Positions 34,227 through 42,816 of a stretch of DNA of 64,000 nt are shown piece by piece. The DNA comes from Chryseobacterium sp. SN22 (GTDB lineage: Bacteria; Bacteroidota; Bacteroidia; Flavobacteriales; Weeksellaceae), in the NCBI RefSeq assembly GCF_008329705.1, contig NZ_VTSX01000004.1, positions 124,001-188,000 on the forward strand. Direction: 5' to 3'. The translations under genes and the position numbers were made by a program. Position 1 is the first letter of the stretch; every line of letters starts with the position of its first letter. The notes under the pieces were generated by a model. The model did not search any database. It was given only the letters and a program-made list of their open reading frames with translations, and was not told the DNA's origin.

Positions 34227-35312
34227 ATGTTACAATCAGATAGATATTGTGTAATTATGGCAGGAGGAATCGGCAGTCGGTTCTGGCCTATGAGTACACA
34301 GAAATTTCCGAAACAGTTTCAGGATATTTTGGGAGTTGGGCGTACCATGATTCAGCAGACCTATGACCGGATCAGCAAAATTATTCCCAACGAAAATATA
34401 TTTGTCATTACCAATAAAGAGTATGTAGAGCTTTCCCGTCAGCAGTTGCCGGAAATCCCTCAGGATAATATTGTGGGCGAACCCCTCCTGAAGAATACCG
34501 CACCGTGTAACCTGTATATGGCCAATAAAATTGCCGGAATCGATCCGAATGCAACCATGATCGTTTTGCCGGCAGATCATTTGATTTTAAAAGAAGAAAC
34601 TTTTCTTGAGAAAGTAAAGCTGGCATTTGATATTGCTTCTGAAAACGAATATCTCGTTACTTTAGGAATTACGCCTACCAGGCCGGATACAGGCTACGGG
34701 TATATTCAGTTTGTAGACAAACACGATTCGGAATATTATAAAGTAAAAACCTTTACGGAAAAGCCTATCCTTGAAATTGCCAAAAGCTTTCTTGAAAGCG
34801 GCGACTTTCTCTGGAACGCCGGAATTTTTATCTGGAACGTAAAAAGCATCCATCATGCTTTTGAAACCTATCTTCCGGATATGACCCAGCAATTTACGGC
34901 CTGTGAATATAATGCCGGTAATGAACAAAGCTGTATCGAGCTCATTTATCCGAAAGTTCAGAAAATTTCTATCGATAACGGAATTCTGGAAAAAGCAACG
35001 AATGTATATGTGATTCCTGCCGATCTGGGTTGGAGTGATCTGGGAACGTGGACTTCCGTATATGAAAATGCTGATAAAGATGAAAATCTGAATGCCCTCA
35101 AAGCCAAGCAGCCGATTCTTACTTATAATGCAAAAGGAAATGTAATCCGGATGAAAAGCAATAATAAAGCGGTGATTATCGATGGACTGGAAAATTATAT
35201 TATTGTGGACACCGATAAAGCATTGCTGATTTGTCCGAGAGATAACGACCAGTTAATAAAAGACTATGTGCTCGATCTGAAGAGCCTTAAAAAAGGAGAC
35301 CGGTTCATATAA
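34227..35312 (+). CDS. manC: Mannose-1-phosphate guanylyltransferase
   Basis: The enzyme makes GDP-mannose from GTP and mannose-1-phosphate for envelope glycans. The nucleotide-binding loop is MAGGIGSRFWPMST near the start (core GGIGSRFWP), followed by EPLLKNTAPCN, VLPADHLI, GYGYIQF, TFTEKP and FLWNAGIFIW. The 361-residue length is that of the single-domain form, without a fused isomerase. Confidence 0.94.
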   Translation: MLQSDRYCVIMAGGIGSRFWPMSTQKFPKQFQDILGVGRTMIQQTYDRISKIIPNENIFVITNKEYVELSRQQLPEIPQDNIVGEPLLKNTAPCNLYMANKIAGIDPNATMIVLPADHLILKEETFLEKVKLAFDIASENEYLVTLGITPTRPDTGYGYIQFVDKHDSEYYKVKTFTEKPILEIAKSFLESGDFLWNAGIFIWNVKSIHHAFETYLPDMTQQFTACEYNAGNEQSCIELIYPKVQKISIDNGILEKATNVYVIPADLGWSDLGTWTSVYENADKDENLNALKAKQPILTYNAKGNVIRMKSNNKAVIIDGLENYIIVDTDKALLICPRDNDQLIKDYVLDLKSLKKGDRFI

Positions 35313-35344
35313 AATAATCCGCAGTCTTTCTGCGTTCTTTTACT

Positions 35345-36022
35345 ATGTTGAAACTTATCACCAAATTGCATGTACTTGTTTTTCTGTTTTTAGGAATTCT
35401 TGGGTTTTCTCAGGAAAAAAAGCAGTTTTCAAGTGTACCGGGGCTTTTGCAGAGAATAGTTCCTAATATAAAAACAGATTCCTGGGTTTTAATTCATAAA
35501 AGCTACGGCAGGGATGAGGTTGTAAAAAAGGTAGGAGCGGTAAAGGATTATACTTCCCCATCTTCAGGATTTAATATAGGAATAGCAGAAGAAGATGAAT
35601 TTTATTACATTGTGTACTCCACAGGAGGAAAGACCGGATACGTTACCGATCTGGAGGGATTGAAAAAATTTGTCGGAAAAGCGGATGATGTGCAGGAAGC
35701 GGCAATCCTTGCTGCGGCAGACGGCTACATTATCGATGAAGAGTTCAAAGATATGGCCGGCAATTATTATGAAGATTCATCCAATTATTACCTGGATCTG
35801 GGTAAACTCACCTCAACGGAATGTCCTTATCAGAAAAAGCATTATACATTAACGGTCAACAAATCTTCAGAAACCGTTACCAGTGTAAAAGACAACGGCG
35901 CTTATATAGAGCTCTACAATAAAAAATGCACCAATAATCCGAGGCTATTAAAAATCGAGAAAAAAGAAGAACCTCAAGATGAGCCAAAAAAGAAATCTTC
36001 AAGACCTGCAAAACGCCGCTGA
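35345..36022 (+). CDS. Secreted protein of unknown function with basic tail
   Basis: A 225-residue protein with a signal peptide (ending GFSQ, residue 23), a mixed alpha/beta body with Gly and Tyr, two Cys (STECPYQ and KKCTNN) and a Lys/Glu/Pro-rich tail. I do not recognise it. Its last 44 bases overlap the start of the GNAT gene, which suggests coupling. Confidence 0.7.
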   Translation: MLKLITKLHVLVFLFLGILGFSQEKKQFSSVPGLLQRIVPNIKTDSWVLIHKSYGRDEVVKKVGAVKDYTSPSSGFNIGIAEEDEFYYIVYSTGGKTGYVTDLEGLKKFVGKADDVQEAAILAAADGYIIDEEFKDMAGNYYEDSSNYYLDLGKLTSTECPYQKKHYTLTVNKSSETVTSVKDNGAYIELYNKKCTNNPRLLKIEKKEEPQDEPKKKSSRPAKRR

Positions 36023-36524
36023 TTCCTACGAAACGGAGCGGCTTCTCCTTCGTCCGATGTCACCGGAAGACGCCGAATTCATTCTGGATCTGTATAACCG
36101 GCCGAAATTTATCCAGTTCATCGGAGATCGGAACCTGAAAACAGTTACCGATGCAGAAGACTATATTAAAAACCGTTTTCTACCTCAGTTTGAACGTTTG
36201 GGTTACGGGAATTACCTGATGGTCACAAAAGAAGGACATCACAAGATCGGTGGGGTAGGGATTTTCGAAAGGGAAGGACTGGAGGTAGTAGACATCGGTT
36301 TCTCTTTGCTGGATGAGTTCGAAGGAAAAGGTTATGCATACGAAGCCGCTTCAAAAATAAAATTGGTCGGGATGAATAACTATGGGCTGAAAAAGATTTC
36401 TGCCATTACGACAAAAGATAATTTCTCTTCTCAAAAATTAATTGAGAAACTGGGCCTGCGATTCCAAAGATGGGTTACGATCCCCAACGATCCGGAAGAG
36501 CTGATGTATTATGAAACCGAGTAA
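35979..36524 (+). CDS. GNAT-family N-acetyltransferase (RimJ-like)
   Basis: A 181-residue acetyltransferase with ETERLLLRPMSPEDA at the start, IGGVGIFERE and the acetyl-CoA binding FEGKGYAYEAASKI, ending in KLIEKLGLRF. This is the Acetyltransf_3 (RimJ/RimL) type; substrate unknown. The start lies inside the preceding gene. A start a few codons later cannot be excluded. Confidence 0.9.
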   Translation: MSQKRNLQDLQNAADSYETERLLLRPMSPEDAEFILDLYNRPKFIQFIGDRNLKTVTDAEDYIKNRFLPQFERLGYGNYLMVTKEGHHKIGGVGIFEREGLEVVDIGFSLLDEFEGKGYAYEAASKIKLVGMNNYGLKKISAITTKDNFSSQKLIEKLGLRFQRWVTIPNDPEELMYYETE

Positions 36525-36603
36525 TTTCAATGCAGAAAAAGAATATCTTGTCCTGTAAGACACCCTTTTCCGTTATACCAAAAGAGATTTGTAAATTAGT
36601 ATA

Positions 36604-37053
36604 TTATCCTTCCAGAATCTGTGCTGCATGATCTTTGGTTTTCACTTTATCGATTATCTGGGTGCAGGTTCCGTTTTCATCAAAAAGGAAAGTCGTTCTC
36701 ACGATTCCCATAAATTCCCTGCCCATAAACTTTTTCAGCTGCCATATCCCGAATTTTTCAATGATATCGCGGTTTTCGTCTGCGATGATGTCAAACGGCA
36801 GTTCATATTTTATACTGAAATTTTTCTGGCTCTTCACTGGGTCTGCACTTATGCCCAGCAACTGGAAGCCCTGATCCTGCAGCTCGGAATAATGATCGCG
36901 CAGATTGCAGGCTTCAGCGGTACATCCGGGGGTATTTGCTTTCGGGTAAAAGAAAACAACAAGTTTCTTTCCGTTAAAATTTTTCGAATCAATGGTTTCG
37001 CCGTTCTGATTTATTCCTTTAAATTCCGGTAATTGGTCTCCGACTTTCAACAT
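36604..37053 (-). CDS. bcp: Thioredoxin-dependent peroxiredoxin Bcp
   Basis: Bcp reduces peroxides. The peroxidatic Cys44 and resolving Cys49 lie in NTPGCTAEAC, the atypical 2-Cys Bcp pattern. FYPKANTPG and GISADPVKSQKNF also fit. The 149-residue length is normal. Divergent from nth; a TAAATTTG -7 box with TTTG 20 bp upstream lies at 37071-37102. Confidence 0.95.
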   Translation of the reverse strand: MLKVGDQLPEFKGINQNGETIDSKNFNGKKLVVFFYPKANTPGCTAEACNLRDHYSELQDQGFQLLGISADPVKSQKNFSIKYELPFDIIADENRDIIEKFGIWQLKKFMGREFMGIVRTTFLFDENGTCTQIIDKVKTKDHAAQILEG

Positions 37054-37060
37054 AATGATT

Positions 37061-37102
37061 TATTTTTGTTCAAATTTAATGGTTACATGACAAAAAAGCA
37101 AA
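37061..37102. promoter_or_regulatory. Overlapping divergent promoters of bcp and nth
   Basis: On the minus strand, TTTG (37102-37099), 20 bp, TAAATTTG (37078-37071) serves bcp. On the plus strand, TATTTTTG at 37061-37068 lies 18 bases before the nth ATG. Confidence 0.5.
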
Positions 37103-37707
37103 GAGCCGAAACAGTTCTGACAGAATTGGAAAAATTATACCCGCAGGTTCCCATCCCGCTCGATCATACCGATCCGTTTACCCTATTAGTGGCTGTTGCC
37201 CTTTCAGCACAGACCACAGACAAGAAAGTGAATCAGGTAACACCTGACCTTTTTCAGGTGGCCGGGACCCCGCAGCGGATGGCAAAGCTGGAAGTTTTTG
37301 AAATCAAGGAACTGATTAAAGAGATCGGACTTTCCAATCAAAAGGCCAAGAACCTGAAAAGAATGGCAGAACTGCTGCTGGAAAAGCATGATGGCGTAGT
37401 GCCTCAAACCTATGAAGAACTGGAAGCATTGCCGGGCGTAGGCCATAAAACCGCTTCGGTAGTGATGAGCCAGGCTTTCGGATTTCCTGCATTTCCGGTA
37501 GATACCCATATTCATCGCCTGATGACAAAATGGAAGCTGACCTCCGGCAAAAATGTGGTGGAAACGGAAAAAGATGCCAAGGCATTATGGCCGGCAACGG
37601 CTTGGAATAAACTGCATCTTCAGATCATTTATTACGGAAGGGAATATTCTCCTGCCCGGGGCAATGGGGAAAAGGATTTTATTACGAAAATGCTGTTTGA
37701 AAAGTAA
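37087..37707 (+). CDS. nth: Endonuclease III-like DNA glycosylase lacking the Fe-S cluster
   Basis: A base-excision repair glycosylase/AP lyase of 206 residues. The helix-hairpin-helix and catalytic Lys are in LPGVGHKTASVV and the catalytic Asp in PVDTHIHRL. The C-terminus, where most Nth proteins have four cysteines for a [4Fe-4S] cluster, reads YYGREYSPARGNGEKDF and contains no Cys. The start was set at ATG 37087; the frame extends to 37033 but crosses the bcp start and its own -7 box. Confidence 0.92.
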   Translation: MTKKQRAETVLTELEKLYPQVPIPLDHTDPFTLLVAVALSAQTTDKKVNQVTPDLFQVAGTPQRMAKLEVFEIKELIKEIGLSNQKAKNLKRMAELLLEKHDGVVPQTYEELEALPGVGHKTASVVMSQAFGFPAFPVDTHIHRLMTKWKLTSGKNVVETEKDAKALWPATAWNKLHLQIIYYGREYSPARGNGEKDFITKMLFEK

Positions 37708-37758
37708 TTAAACTAATTATTGGTTATCAATCATTTAGCTTGTTTTTTTTAAGTTAAT

Positions 37759-38208
37759 CTATTGTTCATCCAGCATTCTGCGGTGATAATTAATCTGTCC
37801 TAAATGATAGCCCAGATGACCGAAAAGATGGATCAGGAAATAGCCTGTGGTCATGGTAAATCCCAGCGGTTCTCCCGGAAATTCTTTTTCAAGGTCTTCG
37901 GCAGATAAATTTTCCAGGGTAATGGTTACGGTTTCAGTTGTTTTTTCAATCTGCTGAATTAATTCTGTTCTAGGAATATTTTTTAATGAAAATTCAAGAT
38001 CCCTGTTTCTTACATAGCCGGAATTTCCTAAAACCGCTCCCACAAAATGGCTGAGGTTCCCAACCAGGTGCAGTGCCAGGTTTCCCGCGGAATTTGAAAT
38101 ATTTTTGTCTGTTTTCCAGATCGTTTCCTCGTTTTGATAGGCTTCGATTTCTGTTCTTAATTTGGTCAAATCTCTAATGAACAGAGACTGCAGGCTTTCA
38201 GTAATCAT
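37759..38208 (-). CDS. DinB-like (DUF1572) protein
   Basis: A 149-residue four-helix-bundle protein. HLVGNLSHFVG and the C-terminal HLFGHLGYHLGQINYHR supply the His residues of a DinB-type metal site. Members include thiol transferases, but this one's reaction is unknown. It follows the frameshifted lipoprotein gene on the same strand (2-base gap). Confidence 0.8.
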   Translation of the reverse strand: MITESLQSLFIRDLTKLRTEIEAYQNEETIWKTDKNISNSAGNLALHLVGNLSHFVGAVLGNSGYVRNRDLEFSLKNIPRTELIQQIEKTTETVTITLENLSAEDLEKEFPGEPLGFTMTTGYFLIHLFGHLGYHLGQINYHRRMLDEQ

Positions 38209-38210
38209 TT

Positions 38211-38809
38211 TTATTTAATTTTTGTTTTAAAATATCCCTTGATATCCTTTGAAACCAATGAGTCGATTTGGGTTGTATAGTTGATAAAACCATAAATGCT
38301 GTCATTTTTTTGAAAAGACATTTTATGAAGAATCAGTTTCTGACGAACAGGAGCGGAATTGATGAATCTGATTTCATTATTCAATGTTTTCGGATCAATA
38401 TCTTTAATTAAAAATCTACTGTTAAAAACTTTTACCAATACCCCGTTTCCAAAATATCCGTTGTTATTATTCAGCCAGATATTGATCGTATCTCCAATGT
38501 TTTCAGCCTTACATGTATAATCTTCAAACTGAAATGACCACGTATGATGAAGTCGTCAGAAAAGCTTAATCTTTGTACAAGGGAAGCGGTCCTTGCCGGA
38601 CTTTCTGTTTTTTCATGAATAAACAAATTAAGCTCAGGATATTTTGAAAGAAGTCTTATCATATCATTTTCCGGAAGATTTTCGTCAACGGCAAATTCCT
38701 CATAACGGTCAGTCTTTTTTTCGGATTGACAATTAAGGAGAAACAATATCCAAAATAACATAGATATGACATCATACTTTTTCACAGTTAAATGTAAACA
38801 AAATCCCAC
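38211..38809 (-). pseudogene. Frameshifted lipoprotein gene
   Basis: Two minus-strand frames join into one protein. The first part has a lipoprotein signal ending FLLNC, followed by SEKKTDRYEEF, and runs to SFSDDFIIR. There the frame leads to a stop 24 codons later. A shift of one base near 38541 lets it continue as WSFQFEDYTCKAENIGDTIN and on, without a stop, through NGYFGNGVLVKVF to KGYFKTKIK at 38211. The joined protein would have about 190-200 residues. The start may be GTG at 38785 rather than 38809. Either a recent inactivating deletion or a sequencing error. Confidence 0.7.
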
Positions 38810-38842
38810 AAAATCATTTGGTATTTGAGACTGTTATCGATA

Positions 38843-38885
38843 TGTTGGCAGAAAAAACTTCCGGCATCCAGCTTCCTTCTTCCAG
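38843..38885 (+). repeat. Dispersed repeat A, copy 2
   Basis: TGTTGGCA, then ACTTCCGGCATCCAG and TTCTTCCAG; 39 of 43 bases equal copy 1 at 12451. It lies between two minus-strand genes. Confidence 0.6.
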
Positions 38886-38921
38886 ATTTTTAAATCCAGC
38901 TTCTGCTTCGAGTTCACATTA

Positions 38922-40718
38922 TCACTTCTGCTTTTTCGCCCAAAGCTCCATTTTCCGGTTCAGTACATCCAGCGGAAGACATCCCTGGCTCAGGACTTCA
39001 TCATGAAATTTTGCCAGACTGAATTTGGTGCCCAGTTCCTTCTGATATTTTTCCCTCAGCTCCCGGATACGTAACGATCCGATTTTATAGCCTAAAGCCT
39101 GTCCGGGCATGGCCATGTATCTTTCCACCTCGGCCGTGGCACCGGCTTCGTCGTAAGAAATATTACTCAGAAAATATCGGATGGCCTGTTCCCTCGTCAT
39201 TTTTCCTGTATGTATGCCGGTGTCTACTACCAATCGTACGGCCCTCAGCATCTGGTCGCTCAGATAGCCCATCTTCTGGTAAGGATCGGTGTACAGCCCG
39301 AATTCCGGACCTAAGGTCTCACAATAATGAGCCCATCCTTCACCGTACGCCCCGAACCATCCGAAACGCATAAACTTGGGAAGTTTGGTATTTTCCTGCT
39401 GCAGGGAAACCTGGTAATGATGTCCCGGAATGGCTTCATGAAGAAACAGGGATTCCATTCCTGAGGTAACATTGAATTTAGTCGGATCAGGAAGGGGAAC
39501 ATAAAAAATTCCCGGCCTTTTTCCGTCCGGTGTTCCCTGGATGTATTCTGCACTGGCGCTGGCTTCACGGAACTTCTCGGTCTGCCTGATTTCAAAACCG
39601 GTTTTTGGAGTCACGGAAAACATGGTTTTCAGTTTCGGAGTAATTTTCGTTAAAATCCCGTTGAAAGCCGTAAGAACTTCTTTTGACGTTTTGTAAGGCA
39701 TGGCCTTAGGATCCGTCTTTACATAATTAATAAATTCTTCCAGCGTTCCGGTAAAACCCACCTGCTGTTTTACCTTTTCCATTTCAGCACGGAGCATGGC
39801 TACCTGCTGAAGCCCGATTTTATTGATTTCTTCAGGAGATTTGGTTGTAGTCGTCCAGCTTTTCGCATAATACCGGTAAATTTCTTTCCCGTTCGGCAGG
39901 CTGTTGTAGCCATCCGTCTCCCTTGCTTTCGGCAGGTATTCCTTTTCCAGGAAATCGCCCATTTTCGTATAGGCAGGGATGATTTTCTGAATAACGGCTT
40001 CTTTATAAAGGGCTGTAAGCCGGTCTTTCTGTTCCTTGGTAAAATCTTTCGGGAATTTTCTGATCGGTCCGAAGAAAATATTGTTTTCAGGGTCCTTCGT
40101 CGTAATTTCTTCCGCTCTCATCTGCGGGATCATTTTTACGACCAGCTTTTTAGGCAGAACCATTTTATTATTGATTCCTTCACGGAAATTTTCGGTAGCG
40201 GCATCCATCCATTCCGGGAATTTTTCCATCCTTTTCAGCCAGTCGGTGTAATCTTTTTCTGTTTTAAAAGGCTGGCTTCCTTCTCCGCTTCCATACAGCG
40301 GAAAATTCAGCGGCAGGCCGCCGAACTGGGTAAAAGGAATATATTCAGGATGGTAATTGGAAGCCTCGATTTTATCCTCTAGGGTAAAGTTCAGCACATC
40401 AAAAACCACTTTGTTTTCATCAGAAAGATTTTTATAATCCACATTTTCAAGCTGTTTTTGCACCGATGTGTAGAAAGCCACTTCCCCGGAAATAAAATCT
40501 TTATCGATATTGATGGGCAATTGGTCATTATATCTCAGGTCTCCCTGCGAAGTCGCTTCCAGCGGATATAATTTCAGGTACTGTTCATAGTAATTAGAGG
40601 CGATGGAATCCAGATTGGACGGCGTCACTTTCGTTAACGGCGAATCGGACTTTTTGCATGAAGTAAGACCGGCAATTAAGCTGAGTCCCACAATTCCTTT
40701 TGCTAAAATATGTTTCAT
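38922..40718 (-). CDS. DUF885 family lipoprotein (putative metallopeptidase)
   Basis: A 598-residue protein with a lipoprotein signal ending LTSC, then the DUF885 body with FLHEAIPGHHYQ, an HExxxHH-like zinc motif near residue 430, followed by GEGWAHYCE and YLSDQMLRAVRLVVDTGIH (core MLRAVRLVVDTGIH). The family is thought to hydrolyse peptides. The start at 40718 is preferred over 40739, because a TACATTTG -7 box at 40741-40748 places the transcript start near 40734. Confidence 0.9.
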   Translation of the reverse strand: MKHILAKGIVGLSLIAGLTSCKKSDSPLTKVTPSNLDSIASNYYEQYLKLYPLEATSQGDLRYNDQLPINIDKDFISGEVAFYTSVQKQLENVDYKNLSDENKVVFDVLNFTLEDKIEASNYHPEYIPFTQFGGLPLNFPLYGSGEGSQPFKTEKDYTDWLKRMEKFPEWMDAATENFREGINNKMVLPKKLVVKMIPQMRAEEITTKDPENNIFFGPIRKFPKDFTKEQKDRLTALYKEAVIQKIIPAYTKMGDFLEKEYLPKARETDGYNSLPNGKEIYRYYAKSWTTTTKSPEEINKIGLQQVAMLRAEMEKVKQQVGFTGTLEEFINYVKTDPKAMPYKTSKEVLTAFNGILTKITPKLKTMFSVTPKTGFEIRQTEKFREASASAEYIQGTPDGKRPGIFYVPLPDPTKFNVTSGMESLFLHEAIPGHHYQVSLQQENTKLPKFMRFGWFGAYGEGWAHYCETLGPEFGLYTDPYQKMGYLSDQMLRAVRLVVDTGIHTGKMTREQAIRYFLSNISYDEAGATAEVERYMAMPGQALGYKIGSLRIRELREKYQKELGTKFSLAKFHDEVLSQGCLPLDVLNRKMELWAKKQK

Positions 40719-40740
40719 ATTTTCAGAATTCTTTATCAAA

Positions 40741-40748
40741 CAAATGTA
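40741..40748 (-). promoter_or_regulatory. -7 box (TACATTTG) of the DUF885 gene
   Basis: A full match to TAnnTTTG on the minus strand. It supports the start at 40718. Confidence 0.45.
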
Positions 40749-40954
40749 AATATTTAAAACAGAAAGTCGGAAAGATTATTTCAGATCGTCCCTTTCTTTG
40801 ATATTACGGTATCGGTCGCCGCTTAATCATTATAAATTTCAGTGCTTTCTGGTTTTTCATCATCAAAATTCACCTTTCAGGTGCTACAGTTAGTAATTAT
40901 CATTGATTTTCCTAAAAATACTTTCAAAAAATTTTTCACATTCAATCTATTTTT

Positions 40955-40962
40955 TATCTTTG
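40955..40962 (+). promoter_or_regulatory. -7 box (TATCTTTG) of the acidic protein gene
   Basis: TATCTTTG with a TTTT 19 bp upstream (40932-40935), about 50 bases before the ATG at 41013. Confidence 0.5.
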
Positions 40963-41012
40963 TTGAAAACGTTTAACAATCATAGTATTACAGCTCTTTT
41001 TTTTAAGAAATA

Positions 41013-41474
41013 ATGAAAGGGATTTTAAAAATTTACCATCCGGAGGAAACGCTAAAGTACAATATCAGAAACACTTATTGTAAAGCGGTTTACAGCAACC
41101 AGCAGCATCTCCTAGAGGTTGAGATTATCACGGATGACGGGTTGGATCATGTAGAAGATGATTCTTTACAGTATAACTTTCCCCAGCTTTCTCTTGAAGT
41201 TTTCGATTTCCCGATCGATTCTGCGGAGATTGAGGGAAAAACCATTACCATAAACGATTCTGATGAAGACACCTACACAGAGGTCAATCTTTTTGATGAC
41301 GAAGACGCTTTCATTTATGACAACGAGCTTCTGTTTGAGAAAAACGAGGAAGGCGAGCTTCAGGTAATCTGGAAAGGAACAATCGACGACTTCTATACAG
41401 GTTCGGAAGCCCCGATTCCTTTCAGGCTTAAATGCGAGTTCAAACAGGAAGAAATTGAAATAGACGAAGATTAG
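41013..41474 (+). CDS. Acidic conserved protein of unknown function
   Basis: A 153-residue cytoplasmic protein, very rich in Asp and Glu, especially from residue 85 on (NDSDEDTYTEVNLFDDED) and at the end (EEIEIDED). No signal peptide or known motif. The N-terminal part looks beta-rich. Monocistronic with its own -7 box. Function unknown. Confidence 0.7.
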   Translation: MKGILKIYHPEETLKYNIRNTYCKAVYSNQQHLLEVEIITDDGLDHVEDDSLQYNFPQLSLEVFDFPIDSAEIEGKTITINDSDEDTYTEVNLFDDEDAFIYDNELLFEKNEEGELQVIWKGTIDDFYTGSEAPIPFRLKCEFKQEEIEIDED

Positions 41475-41606
41475 TCTTCTTTTGTCTGATCTTTATAAAG
41501 ATTTCTTTTCAAAATATATTTTGGAAAGAAATCTGTTGCTTTATGGAATAGCAGAATTTAAGTTGTTTTTAAGCAATTTTTAAGAGCACAATTCATAATA
41601 TTCCAT

Positions 41607-41614
41607 TATTTTTG
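41607..41614 (+). promoter_or_regulatory. -7 box (TATTTTTG) of the exbB-exbD-tonB operon
   Basis: A full match to TAnnTTTG, 29 bases before the exbB ATG. No clear -33 element. Confidence 0.45.
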
Positions 41615-41643
41615 TCGTTACAACTTTTATAAAATACACATTA

Positions 41644-42348
41644 ATGCTGTTAACGGAACTTACTCAGATGTTATTTGCCCAGGTTGCCGCCCCCGCAGTG
41701 GCGGCAGATGATTTAGAATTCTCATTTTGGAAAATCATGTTTCACGGAGGCGCTTTTGCTAAGATCGTAATGATCACCGTGTTGCTGCTGGGTGTATTTT
41801 CCGTATACCTTTTCTTTGAGCGCTTTTTCTTTATTAAAAGATTAACGTCTAAAACGGATTCCAATTTCATGGATAATATTGAAGACTTTATCCGGGAAGG
41901 GAAAATGGAAGCGGCCCTGGATTACTGCAAAAGGCAGAATTCTCCGGAGGGCAGGATCCTCGAAAAAGGAATCTCAAGACTGGGGCGCCCCGTTTCCGAT
42001 ATTGTAAGCGCCATGGAATCCCAGGCCCAGGTAGAAGTCGCCAATATGGAGAAAAACCTGAACCTTTTAGCCGTGGTTCCGAGTATTGCGCCGATGTTAG
42101 GGCTTTTGGGAACGGTAATCGGGATGATTATTGCTTTCTTTAATCTGTCACATGCCAGCGGGTCATTCTCTCCGAAAACCTTGTCTGAAGGGATTTATAC
42201 GGCATTGGGGCAGACGGCAGTAGGTCTTGCGGTAGCGATCCCGGCCAACTTCTTCTACAATATTTTATTAACGCGGATTGATAAGTTTGTCCTGAAGGCC
42301 CAGAATATGTCCGGCGAATTTTTAGACCTTATCAACAAACCTTTGTAG
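41644..42348 (+). CDS. exbB: ExbB/TolQ-type proton channel protein
   Basis: A 234-residue membrane protein of the MotA/TolQ/ExbB family with three helices (about 35-60, 140-165, 185-205). The conserved cytoplasmic part has GRILEKGISRL, and the pore region VPSIAPMLGLLGTVIGM followed by LGQTAVGLAVAIPANFFYN (core TAVGLAVAIPA). It powers TonB with the proton gradient. First gene of exbB-exbD-tonB. Confidence 0.94.
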   Translation: MLLTELTQMLFAQVAAPAVAADDLEFSFWKIMFHGGAFAKIVMITVLLLGVFSVYLFFERFFFIKRLTSKTDSNFMDNIEDFIREGKMEAALDYCKRQNSPEGRILEKGISRLGRPVSDIVSAMESQAQVEVANMEKNLNLLAVVPSIAPMLGLLGTVIGMIIAFFNLSHASGSFSPKTLSEGIYTALGQTAVGLAVAIPANFFYNILLTRIDKFVLKAQNMSGEFLDLINKPL

Positions 42349-42388
42349 TTTTTAATGTAAAGGTTCCATCTGACTAAAAAAATAAAAG

Positions 42389-42787
42389 ATGAAAATTCAG
42401 AGAAGAAATAAAGCAAATCCGGAATTCAGTCTGGCGGCGATGACAGACGTTATCCTGCTAATGCTGATCTTCTTTATGGTAACATCTTCGGCGGCCAACC
42501 AAAGCGCCATCGATGTAAAATTACCTAAAGCAGATACCGCAGCTGATAGTATCCCGAATCCTCTGGTCGTAAGCGTAAAGCCGGACGGCTCCTATTTTGT
42601 GGATGATGTTCCCGTAAACAGGGGCGAACTGGAGCAGACGGTTGTGAATAAATTAGCCAGCCAGACCAACAAGTCTTTTACGATACGGGCAGACGAAAAT
42701 ACATTGCATAAAGATGTTGTTTTCATTATGGAAATTGCTGAAAAAAACAAATTGAATATTGCGATTGCAACCGTTAAAGATAAATAA
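42389..42787 (+). CDS. exbD: ExbD/TolR-type protein
   Basis: A 132-residue protein with one N-terminal membrane helix. The protonatable Asp lies in AAMTDVILLMLIFFMV, the family hallmark. The periplasmic part is VVSVKPDGSYFVD and FTIRADENTLHKDVV. It lies 40 bases after exbB. Confidence 0.94.
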   Translation: MKIQRRNKANPEFSLAAMTDVILLMLIFFMVTSSAANQSAIDVKLPKADTAADSIPNPLVVSVKPDGSYFVDDVPVNRGELEQTVVNKLASQTNKSFTIRADENTLHKDVVFIMEIAEKNKLNIAIATVKDK

Positions 42788-42816
42788 CACCTCCGGAAGT
42801 CCCGGGAAAACAGACA

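Noticed and set aside
41485..41535. Possible terminator after the acidic protein gene
   Set aside because: Only weak, interrupted pairing is present, with no defined T run.
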